The notes below the pieces were generated by a model that saw only the letters and a list, made by a program, of their open reading frames with translations, did not search any database and was not told the DNA's origin. A stretch of 64,000 bases of DNA from Cuscuta epithymum (taxonomy: Eukaryota; Streptophyta; Magnoliopsida; Solanales; Convolvulaceae). The translations under genes and the position numbers were made by a program. How positions within the stretch are numbered: position 1 is the first letter of the stretch; each line of letters opens with the position of its first letter. The stretch spans positions 868,001 through 932,000 of the forward strand of contig CAMAPF010000123.1 in NCBI GenBank assembly GCA_945859915.1, written 5' to 3'. Of this stretch, positions 1 to 10,822 are shown piece after piece.

Positions 1-191
1 TGGCACATGACCCAATTCATCCCACCGAAAAACGGTATCATCCGAACCCAACAAGTAGATTGAATCATCACAATCAGCATATGGCACTACAAGCAAATGA
101 TAATGACCGTCCTGAATCCATATTCCAGCCGGAAGCCAGAGTTCCTTCATATGACGACCAAGCAATGGTTTCCGGGAGTCATGCTTGTACA

Positions 192-912
192 CTATGTAGC
201 ACCGATACCGGTACGCGGAAACGCGGAAACGGGTACGGGGGATACGTCAAAACCAAAAAAGGTAGGATACGGATACGGGGCCATATTTATAAATATTAAA
301 AGTTATGGGGGTGTATTTACAAATACTAAAAGTTATAGGGGTCTATTTATAAATATTAAAAATAGATTTTTTTTAATATATATATATATATATATACATA
401 TAATATCCTATGATGTCTACCTATTCATTGCTTTGAAGCATTTTCCTTTTTCAAGATACTTAGTAATAAATTCATAATATTTCTCATATACACTAGTCAT
501 CTCGAAATATAAATATAGTCAATAAGTCATTAATTTAAAATGAGAAATAAGTCAAACAACTACAATCATGAAATTAAAAGTACAAGTATCCAATTCGGAG
601 TATGAGTTAATGACTTAATTCGGATATAGCCATATAGGCCCATTATTTGATTACCAAGTAAAATGTAGTTTTAGATTTTCTTTTTTTTTAGAATTTTATT
701 AAGTAAATTTTGGATTTTTTTTTAAAAGTTGATACGGTATCCGTCAGGATACGAGTATCGGAAACTTTCAAAAAATTACAAAAAAAATGGAAACTTTTAA
801 AAATTGCAGATACGGCCCGGGAACGTACGGTACGGGTATCCTAGAGTATCGGATACGGGAATGTATCGGATACGCCGATACGCTACCTTAGCGAAGTATC
901 CGTGCTTCATAG
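192..912. mobile_element. Non-autonomous hAT-like element with perfect 8-bp target duplication
   Basis: The element starts CTATGTAGCAC and ends with the inverted match GTGCTTCATAG. It is flanked by a perfect direct repeat CTTGTACA at 184-191 and 913-920; 8 bp is the duplication size of the hAT superfamily. Both subterminal regions are crowded with variants of GGATACGG/CCGTATCC, as expected of transposase-binding arrays in hAT elements. The middle is AT-rich with a (TA)n run near 379-395. No transposase reading frame is present, so it would need to be moved in trans. The superfamily call is inferred from the duplication size and end structure. Confidence 0.8.
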
Positions 913-995
913 CTTGTACATGTTGCCACCAAATTCTATGGTTGGTTGTTTATCCCAACCCACATTATTATGGCTTTCACTCATTAGTCATATCC

Positions 996-1040
996 AGGGG
1001 CGGATCTACTCACACATGAGGGGGCAGCTGCCCCCATAAC
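996..1040 (+). mobile_element. Possible hAT terminal remnant
   Basis: The CAGGGGCGGATC motif near 998 resembles the CAGGGGCGG end of the complete hAT element at 6795. It is followed by an internal palindrome GGGGGCAGCTGCCCCC. I could not find a matching right end or duplication, so it is probably a truncated copy. Confidence 0.35.
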
Positions 1041-1344
1041 GGTCATAAGATCCCACTAACCCTTTGTAAATTTTAATAAAAATCAAAAGCCCAAGTAGTT
1101 GCCCCCAATAAAAATTTGGAGTGTTGCCGTATTTGTTGGTTTGTTGCCTTTGATAGTTTAGTACTATGGACTTACGGAGTATATATTTAGTATAGTTGTT
1201 TAATCTTCCGTAGCGTATATATTCATTGTAATGTTTACTTTTGGTATTTGTTAATTCTATTGTATTAATCTCTAGTTTGGTATATATTAATAGAATCATT
1301 GTATTGTATAGTTTAATCTCTAGTTTTATATGAATATTAAATAA

Positions 1345-1746
1345 GAGTAATCTTCCGGTCAGGTATACCTGACCGGAGCCGCCGTCCGGCCTCCTCCTTT
1401 TGGGGGCCTTCCCGGTGGTATTTTTTGCTCAATTTTTTTGTGTATGTTCCTCATCAAGTCTAGTTTATCCATACCAAATTTCAGAAAAAAATTCAATCGG
1501 GAAGGTCGTCAAATGATTTTTTCAAGTTAACTGGTCCGGAAAATACATATACCGGACCAGTTAATTTGGAAAAATCATTTGACGACCTTCCCGATTGAAT
1601 TTTTTGCTGAAATTTGGTATGGATGGACTAGACTTGATGAGGAACATACACAAAAAATTTGAGCAAAAAATACCACCGGGAAGGCCCCCAAAAGAAGGAG
1701 GCCGGACGGCGGTTCCTGTCAGGTATACCTGACAGGAACATTTGTG
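1345..1746. mobile_element. Foldback element FB1 (Mutator-type duplication), nested palindromes
   Basis: Almost the whole 402 bp is one inverted repeat, with a short loop near 1533-1545. It is flanked by a perfect 10-bp direct repeat TATTAAATAA at 1335-1344 and 1747-1756, the size made by Mutator-like transposases. Each end also contains its own palindrome around TCAGGTATACCTGA (22 bp on the left, 26 bp on the right). The inner arm shares a core with three other foldbacks in this window (7532, 44265, 57819): the words CCGGTGG...TTTTTT, AAGTCTAGTTTA, CCATACCAAATTTCAG and TTCAATCGGGAA. It has no coding capacity. Confidence 0.85.
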
Positions 1747-1969
1747 TATTAAATAATATTACTAAACTGATATTGATGTTATAAATTTATTATAGAGTTA
1801 CTTATTTACATGAATTAGATTTAATATTTTAGAAAGATCAATTAGATTTAATTTAATTGATGTGTTTCTGAAATAGTTATACATCTATTAATGTAATGTT
1901 TTACACTATTACAAATTACAAATTAGAAAATCGCATTTAATACGTTAGAAACGCTAAATATAAATAATA

Positions 1970-2190
1970 CTCCCTCCGTCCCAATATAAAAGGCACATTT
2001 GCGTTTCTAGACATTTTAAAGGTGAACACTGTTTGAACACTGTTTGACACTGTTTAGACACTGTTTGGCACTGTTTGGACACTGTTTGGCACTGTTTTGC
2101 ACTGTTTTGTTTGCCAAAAAGGGAAATGTGCCTTTTATATTGGGACGGACCGAAAAGGAAAGTGTGCCTTTTATATTGGGACAGAGGAAG
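1970..2190. mobile_element. Stowaway-like MITE with internal 10-12 bp tandem repeats
   Basis: The ends are CTCCCTCCGTCCCAATATAA and its near-complement at 2161-2190, flanked by TA dinucleotides as expected for Tc1/mariner-type MITEs. The interior has about seven copies of a CACTGTTTGG/A phrase (2027-2110). The right end is duplicated: TTTTATATTGGGAC occurs near 2133 and again near 2169. It is non-coding. Confidence 0.75.
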
Positions 2191-2633
2191 TATGTCTTTA
2201 CAATCTTTTAAAAGTGAATGAAAGTAAGGACAATTTGGGTATGAAAAATGTGTTGGTAGTAATCATAAGCTAATGCAAACTTGTACTTTGAACTAAAATT
2301 AGTGTACCTTAGTTTGTCAAACGTTTTAATGCCAAACGGAACCATCAATTTCCGTTAGTTGGAATCGTCAAATGCTACTATCTATATACGAAGTATTTGC
2401 TCCCAACCTTTAAGAAGTTCTCGACCTTGTTCACAAATACTACGTATATCTTAGTTTTTTTTGTTTTTTTTTTTTTTGCTTTTTTGCTTTAACAAAAACT
2501 ATGTATACTACGTAATAAGCTACGGAGTACATGTATTACAGAGTATATGGTATATGAGTATGTATGTCTTTTTCCTTTTCTCTAGCAAAAAATAGAAATA
2601 GTAGAACCGTCAACACCATATTTTAATAAACTT

Positions 2634-2925
2634 AGACCCCATTTGATAACATTTGAAAGTTGCATTGGCTTAATAAGCTGAGTATACAAAATTGATGAAA
2701 TGCTAACTGAAGCGGCTGAATTATCTGAACATGTTGAATTATAGAAAAAATATATTTAAAATATATTTTATTAATATATTTGAGGAAAAAAATATAGAAA
2801 ATAACTAAAATTGTTCTCTATAGTAATCTTAACCAATTCAGTCAGAAAAGTAACTCCAACCTTATTGATTTGATTATTTCACAATTCAGTGCAAGATATC
2901 AAAAGTTATCAAACGGGCTAGCTCT
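2634..2925. mobile_element. Tourist-like MITE, copy A
   Basis: This is a diverged copy of the family at 4891, 40492 and 43130. The ends resemble GACCCCATTTGATAAC and ATCAAACGGGC, and the interior carries the shared words TTCAGTCAGAAAAGTAACT and ATTTCACAATTCAG. The boundaries are approximate. Confidence 0.6.
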
Positions 2926-3250
2926 TAAACATTTTTGCAAAAGATCGGTGACCTAATTAGGAAAATCTGTCTTATCTGTTGCTACCTCCGGTCATCCAAT
3001 ATTGATACAAGAGGAAGTGATGTGCTTAGCAAGAAAAGCAAATTTATCTATGTGATTATTGGTGAAATAAAAATAAAGTAAGAATGATTTTGAACAACGC
3101 GAATATTATAAAGCAAGAAAAGTAAATTTATCAATGATATTGAATTGATGAAAAGAGATAATCTTAGTTGGGAGGACCAGAAAGCAAAGATGAGACTTCC
3201 TTAGCTAGACAAAGGCCGGGAGTGCTAAACAACTAATACTTAGTACTAAA

Positions 3251-3278
3251 CTAGTATTCTACCCGTGCGATGCACGGG
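3251..3278 (-). mobile_element. Helitron-like 3' terminus
   Basis: Read on the minus strand, the hairpin CCCGTGCATCGCACGGG (3262-3278) is followed seven bases later by CTAG (3251-3254) and then T. A short hairpin just before a terminal CTRR is the Helitron 3' end signature. No 5' TC end was found, so the extent of the element is unknown. Confidence 0.5.
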
Positions 3279-3664
3279 AGAATAAAATTTGTTAGTCAAA
3301 GAGATTTTTTTTAATATAAACTTTTGTCATATAAACACAAATATTTTGTCATATAAATTGTGGATGATTTTTTTTAGTTTACAAAAGAATATACTCCGTG
3401 TGTGTATGATATCTCCAATTTTGGAACATTTAATTTCTTATACGAAACCGTCACAAACTGCATGGTTGATCATTTCTAGTTTAAGAAAGAATTAACACTT
3501 TTAAATTAAAACTTATCATCAATTTTTAATTTAGATAAATTAAAAATTATCTAGTTTAAGGATAATTTCTTATCCTTAATTGCTTTTTAGTTTGGATGTT
3601 AGTTTTCTATATTATAGTTTGATTATTAATTTCATATTTCAATTTGATCACACAAGATCAATTA

Positions 3665-3829
3665 AGGATGTTTTTACTTGGACTGTAATTTGTCCCAGAC
3701 CAGACCAGATCATATCAGACCAGACTTGGGTAGTTATAAAAATACAAAGAAACCAGACCAGACCAGTGCAGACCAGACCAGACCAGTTCAGACCAGACCA
3801 ACAAATTATAGTCCAAGTAAAAACATCCT
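3665..3829. mobile_element. MITE carrying a CAGAC pentanucleotide array
   Basis: Inverted ends AGGATGTTTTTACTTGGACT (3665-3684) and its complement (3810-3829) enclose about 15 CAGAC units with a few interruptions (3695-3800). A related right end lies near 44180 beside a degenerate GTCTG array, so this looks like a family. No superfamily can be assigned. Confidence 0.65.
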
Positions 3830-4146
3830 AAATGTAGGCTTGCAAGTTATTCTCTTAAATTTTTGTAGAGTTATTTATAAATGTTAAAATCTAAAATTTT
3901 TTATATTTTATGGGGGTTAATTATTTAGGAACTAAATAACACCGTAGAACCGTACCGAACCGTACCGAAAATTGGGACGGAACGGGACAGGTTCTATATA
4001 TATGCGGGACGGTACCGGTTCTTGATTTTTAAAAGAACCGTACTTTGGGACGGTACAGGTTTTTCGAAATAACCGTCTCGTACCGTCCCATGCTCACCCC
4101 TAATCATTGAGCATGGAAGATAAAATCAAAGAAACACGCCATAATT

Positions 4147-4465
4147 AAGGAGTGTATGGGATTGCTTTAAAAAAGCGCTTTTTAGCTTTTGGCTTAAAAA
4201 AAGTTGAAAAGAGTGTTTTCAAATGACAGCTTCTGCTTAAATTAATCAATTAAAAGCTGGAAGCAGGTAGAAGGGTGCTTTAAACTGCTTCTCACTTTTT
4301 CTATTACACAAAAAGTACTTATTTTACCAAACACTACCAACTTTTATTTTTTCAGAATCACTTTTTTCTCAAACACTACCAACTTTTACTATTAATCACT
4401 TTTCCCAAAATCACTTTAAAAAATCATTTTTTTAAAAGTTGAAGCAATTGCAAACACTTCCTTAA
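4147..4465. mobile_element. MITE with AAGGAGTGT/ACACTTCCTT ends
   Basis: The left end (AAGGAGTGTATGGGATTGCTT) pairs with the right end (GAAGCAATTGCAAACACTTCCTT). The interior is AT-rich with inverted AAAAGC/GCTTTT words and no reading frame. No clear target duplication is visible. The end sequence resembles hAT-type MITEs, which is inference only. Confidence 0.5.
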
Positions 4466-4890
4466 GTAGTTGTACTTCTCCTACTTAGCTCCTTACCAAT
4501 TTCATCAATTAGATATTGGGTTCCAATTAGCTCAAACTCCCTAAATCCAAATAATAGCAATCAATGAACAAACAGCTTAGGAAGTTAGGCCAATGATGTA
4601 ATCAATGAAGTTTATACGTAAACATACACATCCCACATTGTTGTTCCGTACACTAAATTTGGCAATCTAATAAGCTATCATTTTGGGAGTTTAGGCTGCT
4701 TATTATACCCATTCGGAACCAATACATAGTATTAACGGAAATACATTTCAACTGCACTCTATCCATGATATTATACGAAGTTATATAGAAAAAATACTTG
4801 AAGTAGTGAAGTACCATAAAACCGAAATTAAAACATTTTTTGAAGAATCATATAATCAAAGTGTGGATTTTAGAACATTAAATACATTAA

Positions 4891-5226
4891 GATTCCGTTT
4901 GGTGACCACTTTTTTCGGTTTATCAGGCTTATCAGCCAGCTTTTTCACCAAACACGTAATTTTTTATTTCGCGCGCTGAATTGTGTAATAAGCAGAAAAA
5001 GTAAGGTTGGAGTTACTTTTCTGGCTATATTGGCTGAAGTTACTGTAGAGGATCATTTTAGCTATTTTTTCATATAATTTTTTATTTTATTTATTAATAA
5101 AAAATATTTTAAATATTTTTTTTCGTGAATCATCAGAATCAGCCAATACAGCCACTTCAGCCAGAAATTCATAAATTTCAGCAGAATCAGCCAATATAGC
5201 CAATTTTAGTGTTACCAAACGGGCTC
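4891..5226. mobile_element. Tourist-like MITE, copy B
   Basis: The inverted ends GATTCCGTTTGGTGACCAC and GTGTTACCAAACGGGCTC are flanked by TAA on both sides (4888-4890, 5227-5229), the 3-bp duplication of PIF/Harbinger-type MITEs. The interior has the family words GCGCTGAATTGTGTAATAA, TTACTTTTCTGGCT and repeated CAGAATCAGCCAATA. It has no coding capacity. Confidence 0.75.
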
Positions 5227-5296
5227 TAATAGTGATGGAAAACTTAAAACAAAGGAGGACAGGGCCTTAGTATGTAGATACTATATATGCTTTGTA

Positions 5297-5413
5297 AGGT
5301 CATCTTAACTTTGAGTAAACATATATTTTCTCAAAGTAAATGTGAAGCTTAAGAATTCTTTACTTCTAGAGATTCTTAAGCTTGACATTTACTTTGAGAA
5401 AACATCTTAAGAC
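5297..5413. repeat. 117-bp hairpin repeat
   Basis: Arms of about 30 bp (centred on TCAAAGTAAATGTGAAGCTT and AAGCTTGACATTTACTTTGA) flank a short loop TCTTTACTTCTAGAG. Outer bases GGTC-ATCTTAA and TTAAGACC pair as well. It is probably a tiny MITE. The fold resembles a miRNA precursor, but nothing else supports that. Confidence 0.5.
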
Positions 5414-5815
5414 CAAGGTTTTAAATAGCCGTAGCGGCAGCAGTAGCGGTAGCGGTCATCGCGGGTAGCGGCCTGTAGCCGACTGTAGCGGCTGCAGTGG
5501 CGTGAAATATTTTCAATTGCGCAAAACATAAATGTATTTTTTCACATCATTCACACAACATTTAATTTTGAGTTTCACTCCATGCATCACCATTAATGTA
5601 TTTTTTCACATCATTGACACAACATTTACACATTTACACATCAAACAGTTCGTGATGCCAGAAATGTCAATAGCGGGCTGTAGCGGGTGGCGTAGCGGAT
5701 TTTTCCCGTGATTTGGAAATCACACACAAATAGCGGGCCGTAGCGGTAGCGGCCCCTACCGCGACCGCTATATAGCGGCCGCTATAGCGGTAGCGGGCCG
5801 CTATTTAAAACCATG
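5414..5815. mobile_element. MITE with GGTTTTAAATAGC ends and GTAGCGG arrays
   Basis: The ends CAAGGTTTTAAATAGC and GCTATTTAAAACCATG are inverted. Both subterminal regions are built from GTAGCGG/GCAGTAGCGG units (5425-5500 and 5665-5800). The centre holds a direct repeat of TGTATTTTTTCACATCATT (about 5531 and 5597). The clustered subterminal motifs suggest a hAT-type non-autonomous element, but no clean 8-bp duplication is seen. Confidence 0.6.
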
Positions 5816-6794
5816 CTGATGAAGACTATACCAATTTATTCTTCTTTTTTGAAGAAGAATGACTAAGATTGAATAATATATGCTGAAACGTAGAAGGAAC
5901 CAAAAGAGGACGAAACGTAGAAGCCGTAGATGAGGTGCATAAGTTTAAAATTGGCTATATTGGCTGATTAAGAGAGAATATTGATTTGATTCATGAGGTG
6001 CATGTATAGCATCTGACGTCCTTAGTATTAGTCATTCGATCAGATTAAGAGATCCAATTATAATCATTAGAATAAGTTTAAAATGTGTAATAGAGAGAAT
6101 ATTTTCAGCGAGATTGAACTAAGGACGTCAGATGCTATACATGCAATATGTACAACTGAGTGAAATATATTTGTTGTCCCAATTCCAAGTATATTTCACC
6201 AAAATCATCACCGATATCTCAATCATATCACAATTTCGATCTTAATCCTTTTACAATTTATTTAAACCTAATTGATGAACCTGATTTGGAGCCGAAAAAG
6301 TAAAAATAAAATAAATTGAAGTCAATCATTCCCGTAGATCGATTACCTAATTCCGCATAAAAATAATCGGTCAGGACTGAGGTGATGGTGGATATGTGAG
6401 GCAAGTAAAACAAATTATACCAAGAGTCAAGAGATACTCGATTCAGTAATTTCACCAAACACCTTCCTAACAATTTTTTTTATCAAATTCAACCTCAAAG
6501 TTTTAACTGGGTGTGTTTTGTTCGAATTGCGATTCAAAAATGAAGGCTAGGGGATGAAGGCTAGGCGTTTTATATTCAATCTCAAAATTGTATGCTTAAA
6601 ATGCAAAAATGGAATAAATCAAAAGAGAAATAGAAGGAATTGAACTTAGAGATGTTCAATTATTCTAGATGGCTATGAAACGACAATTTTGATCTGAAAT
6701 GCAAATTAAAAATTTGAACTGACCAAAGAGTGGAATTTACGGGTGTGTATGAGCTATGAAAACTTGCTTTAAGCAAGATGTGTTTTCATAGAAG
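5816..6794. other. Intergenic stretch with no recognised gene
   Basis: This is AT-rich DNA without a convincing reading frame. A pair of inverted 20-25 base words (TAGCATCTGACGTCCTTAGT near 6006 and ACTAAGGACGTCAGATGCTA near 6118) suggests a small decayed inverted-repeat element of about 150 bp. Nothing else is supported. Confidence 0.4.
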
Positions 6795-7531
6795 CAGGGG
6801 CGGAGGGAGGGGGTGGCCTGGCTGGGCCATGGCCCAGGGCAATTTTTTTTTTGTATTATGTATATGATTTGTTTTTGGAATTGGCCCAGCACAAAATTAA
6901 GACTGGCCCAGTGTAGAAAAACTGCATGGCCCTAATCTAAAGCAAAGAAGCGCAGCAGCCAATCGACAAAGGGAGCTTCTTCTTGTACCCACTATTGTAC
7001 ACACCATGTCTTCATAGACATATTTTTGTTTATGACCGAAATTCATAGACAAAAAAACTGACATGATGGGTACAGAAGTGGGTACAATAGTGGGTACAAA
7101 TAGTTTTTTTATCGACAAATACGACATCCGACGCTCACGCACCTGACGCACAGTGTGGACCACGCCCGCCCGCTCTGCCGCTCTCATCACTGGAGGCCGG
7201 ACACGCACGAACGCCCCTCTGCTGCTCGCTGTCTGCAATCTGCTTGTGCCTTGAGGACTTGAGGACCCCAATCTGCTCGTCTGCTAAGCCAAGGTAAGAG
7301 TTATGCTCTTTGGTTTTGCAATTTTTAGTTTAGTTCAAGTATTTTTACTACGTATTTGTTAATTTAGTTTGTGTGCTTTGAATTGTAAAATTAAAAGTTA
7401 GGAATGTCAAATGTGATTTGTGAATTTCTTAAAATATTAATATGAACTATATGAATTAAAATAAAATATTGATTAGTTTTTATTTTTTGCTAATTTTAGT
7501 TGGTATGGCTACTCAATCTACATTCAAAAAG

Positions 7532-7960
7532 GAGATAAGAGTCAGATTGGTACACGAAGTTGCATAAAAGGGTCAAATAAGTCCTTACTATCCGGCCGTC
7601 GTCATTTGGGGCGGTTCCCGGTGGAATTTTTTGAACATCTTATTCATTAAGTCTAGTTTACTCATACCAAATTTCAGCTAACAATTCAATCGGGAACACA
7701 TTCAAATGAAATCTTGAAGATAATTGCGCTTTTAACTGCACAGTTATCTTCAAGAATTCATTTGCATGCCTTCCTGATTGAAGTTTTAGCTCAAATGTGG
7801 TATGAGTAAACTAGACTTAATGAATAAGATACTCAAAAAAATTCGTCAAAAAACTCCATAGGGAACCACCCTAAATGGTGACAGCCAGACAAAGCCTCCT
7901 ATATAAGGACTTATTTGACCCATTTTTTGCAACTTCGAGTACCAATCTGACGCTTACCTC
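7532..7960. mobile_element. Foldback element FB2 nested in the hAT element
   Basis: The 429-bp inverted repeat is flanked by a perfect 10-bp duplication ATTCAAAAAG (7522-7531, 7961-7970). The arms begin GAGATAAGAGTCAGATTGGT and share the GTCAAATAAGTCC segment with FB3 and FB4 and the TAAACTAGACTTAATGAA core with all family members. The insertion interrupts the hAT reading frame just after its first codons. It is non-coding. Confidence 0.85.
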
Positions 7961-8044
7961 ATTCAAAAAGGCAAAATTCACATTCTGTTCGTTTTATAAG
8001 CCTAGTACACGCACAGAAAATAGAGAAGAAAGAAACTCGTGAAG

Positions 8045-8194
8045 AATGAAATTCGTAACCAAATGAATGATGAATTTCTTGCCGATCGTTTGATCATCTT
8101 TATCGAAAAGGAATTTGCTAACAAAATCGACGTTGAGTCTGTCATAGATGAGTTTGCTAAGGTCAAAGAACGTCGTGTTGAGTTAACATTTTAG
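8045..8194 (+). pseudogene. hAT transposase C-terminus (zinc finger MYM/TTF-type relative)
   Basis: An open stretch reads QMNDEFLADRLIIFIEKEF followed by SVIDEFAKVKERRVEL and ends in TAG. This matches the C-terminal end of plant hAT proteins annotated as zinc finger MYM-type or TTF-type. It lies inside the hAT element at 6795-8346, and the catalytic region is absent, so it is a remnant. The family is recognised from memory of the motif and was not checked by search. Confidence 0.6.
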
Positions 8195-8354
8195 TTTCAA
8201 ATATTGTATGTACTGTTTAAAAATTTTATTATGAATTTTAATGGATTTTAATCATTATGTTCACACTCTTTACGCTTTTAAAAATTTTATAAAAAGTTTT
8301 TAGCTTATAGTTGGCCCAGGGTAAACATTGATCCTGGCTACCCCTGCATAGAAG

Positions 8355-9460
8355 TAAAGTGATGGCGATGCATCTCCCTACTTCTTTCTCATGTGAACAG
8401 CTGCCCCTGCACGGATGGAATGAACCTTTCTCCTCATAAGTGTGGAGGAAATAGAAAAGGAAAGAAAAGTTAATAATGAAGAATGTAAAAAGCGAAGAAA
8501 CGATGAAAGCCAAAGCCGTCCATTTAGAGAATATGGCAATCCAACGGATGACATTTCTTAGACGGGTGGGCGGGAAATCTTTTTGTAGAATTGTAGTGCT
8601 ATTAAGGAGAGGATTAAGGAGAGGATTGTAGTGCTATTAAGGAGAGGATTAAGGATAGGATTAGAAAATTTTGCTAAATATTAATCATATTAAATGTAAC
8701 GTACGAACAATTATGATCACTTTGGTGACGAGTGCAAAACAATTATAATCATTAAAATTGCTATAATAATCACTAAAGAATAAAAAGTGATTTTTTGTTC
8801 CCTAGTTTTTATTTCAATCATGTATTTGTAATTATTCCTATTAAAAATGACAATATAAAAGTGATATTAAATACTCCAATAATTAGTTTTTCTTCTCTTG
8901 ATAATGCCGAGTATTAAATGGCCATAAAATAATAAATTTTCTTATTTGGTTTTCTTCTCTTGCTAATGCCGGCGAGTATTTAATCACTTAATCCGATTAT
9001 TGAAGTGGTTTTCCCTTTTCAAACAGTGACGAGGAAAAGTAAATAAAAATTGGGAAAGATTTGGACTTAGAGATTAGTTATTTATTTTCAATTGAATTGT
9101 AATTGAGGATTTGAGGGTGGTTTGTTTAAATTCAAATTGGCTTATTTTGGTCCATTTTATTATACGTTTGTTTTATGTTTATTTTATAATTTTTCAAGTC
9201 CAAGACATGGTCTCGTCTAAATTTGAAATTTGATTTGGTTGATTTGATTCGGGACTAAAATGAGTTCAACAAAAAAATCGTCTTTATATCCGGTCAAAAT
9301 TGCATTGTAACCATCGAAGGGATCAATGTAATAACCACAAAAAGTATTTAACAATGTAATGGTAGTAATGTATTGTGTATTTGTCATTTTTCTTTGTTTA
9401 CATATACTTCTTCCGTTTTGTTGCGAATGCAAAACTTTTGTTATTCCTCTCATATTTTGA
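8355..9460. other. Intergenic AT-rich DNA
   Basis: No gene is supported. A direct repeat TAGTGCTATTAAGGAGAGGATTAAG occurs around 8595-8650. Part of the sequence (8690-9000) recurs in inverted orientation around 10480-10560: the ACTCGGCATTAACAAGAGAAG words there match CTTCTCTTGATAATGCCGAGT near 8890. This suggests a larger, decayed inverted-repeat structure across 8.7-10.5 kb. Confidence 0.35.
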
Positions 9461-10262
9461 ATTTAAAATGAGATGAATTTAACAATATTTTTAAAAACAA
9501 ATGATTTATAATACATAAATAAATAAAATGTAATCAAAGTAGAATATGTGAATAGTGCAAAACTCACGAAACAAAGAAACAATTGTCTATGCATACACAA
9601 TACAAATGACATGCAAAATGACGTGTACAAAAAACGTGAACACCAAGCATGATTATAAATATAATGAATACTAGAAAATACACAAAGTGGGTCATTTTAA
9701 GTCACCATTTTCCCCATCAATGTAAATAAAATATCGTTCTTGATGAAAATATAATAAGAAATATTGATGAAATATGATCAGAATCAAGGTAGTTGATAAA
9801 ATGTGACCATGATGATGTTCAAATTTATATTGTAGAGACCACGATCTATTATACAAAATTTCATAAAATCTGCACCCATTAAATAATTAGATAGAAGTAA
9901 ATAGAATACATGGATGAAACTGAACCCAATCAATCGTGGTCTCTTTGAGACGATTTTGCCCACACACAACACAAGCAACAATTGTCTCCCAAGATAGAAC
10001 GCTTTCTACGTTCCCGAAGGACATCGGCGAACTCAATGATGCAACAAAGAATTTTCGTAGAGTAAAGTTGAAAAGTGTAAGTTGCTCACTCATTATTATG
10101 TTTACTTTTTCTTCTTGCAAAATTTACATCGGTACACACTTCATTGTTATACACATTTTTACACACGTTTGGAAGGCTTTTTTGTCTATCACTTGAATAA
10201 TTGGATGAAGTGATTACATACTCGCCATTAGCAAGAAAAGAATAACTAATAAGAAATTTATT
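9461..10262. other. Intergenic stretch, possible decayed coding remnant
   Basis: The region 9936-10080 is less AT-rich than its surroundings and open on both strands for about 75 codons, but I recognise no family. The words AGACCACGATCTATTATAC and GAACCCAATCAATCGTGGTCT near 9835 and 9925 form an inverted pair. I do not call a gene here. Confidence 0.3.
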
Positions 10263-10570
10263 ACTATCTCTGTCTCATTTTATGTGTCTCATTTAAGATT
10301 GGCACAATTAATAATAAAGTGATTGAAAAGGTAAAAGTTGTGGTTGATATTTGAGTATATATAATAAAATGAAATGATGTGGATCACATATTTCTTTCCA
10401 AAAAGAAAAATGTGAAACTTAATTATTTGGGATAACTAAAAAAGGAAAGTAAGACATGTAAAATGGGAAAGAGAAATTATTTTATAGCCATTTAATACTC
10501 GGCATTAACAAGAGAAGAAAAACTAATAATTGGAGTATTTAATATCACTTTTATATTGTCATTTTTAATA

Positions 10571-10822
10571 TTCCCTCTGTATTTGAATGTTCTCTACAAT
10601 AGGTTTGGGCACAAGATTTAAGGGTAAAATAGTGGGGGTAATGAATAGTGTGTAAAAAGTAGGAGAGAAGATGGAAAAGTATGAAAAAGAAGATAAAAAG
10701 TAGGAAAAGTAAGAATAATTGAGTATTTTTAAAGGAAAAATTTGTCAAAAAGGGAAAGTGTAACACACTTTTAAATATATCCAAAAAAGAAAAGTGTAAC
10801 AAACTTTAAAATACGGAGGGAG
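10571..10822. mobile_element. Stowaway-like MITE
   Basis: The ends TTCCCTCTGTATTTGAATGTT and AAATACGGAGGGAG are inverted, with the ACACTTTT/AAAGTGT subterminal words common to the family. Its right end was copied as part of the tandem duplication that follows. Confidence 0.55.

Larger units (their letters stand above)
6795..8346 (+). mobile_element. hAT element, internally deleted, with 8-bp target duplication
   Basis: It begins CAGGGGCGGAG and ends CTACCCCTG, with a perfect 8-bp direct repeat CATAGAAG on both sides (6787-6794 and 8347-8354). GGCCCAG words cluster at both ends. Inside are a short N-terminal-like coding start (ATGGCTACTCAATCTACATT at 7505) and a transposase C-terminus (8045-8194). 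Between them sits a foldback element with its own 10-bp duplication. Most of the transposase is missing, so the element is defective. The nesting order is clear: hAT first, foldback second. Confidence 0.85.

Noticed and set aside
9880..10200. Overlapping frames on both strands as a gene
   Set aside because: No recognised motif, no splice or promoter context, and both strands are equally open.
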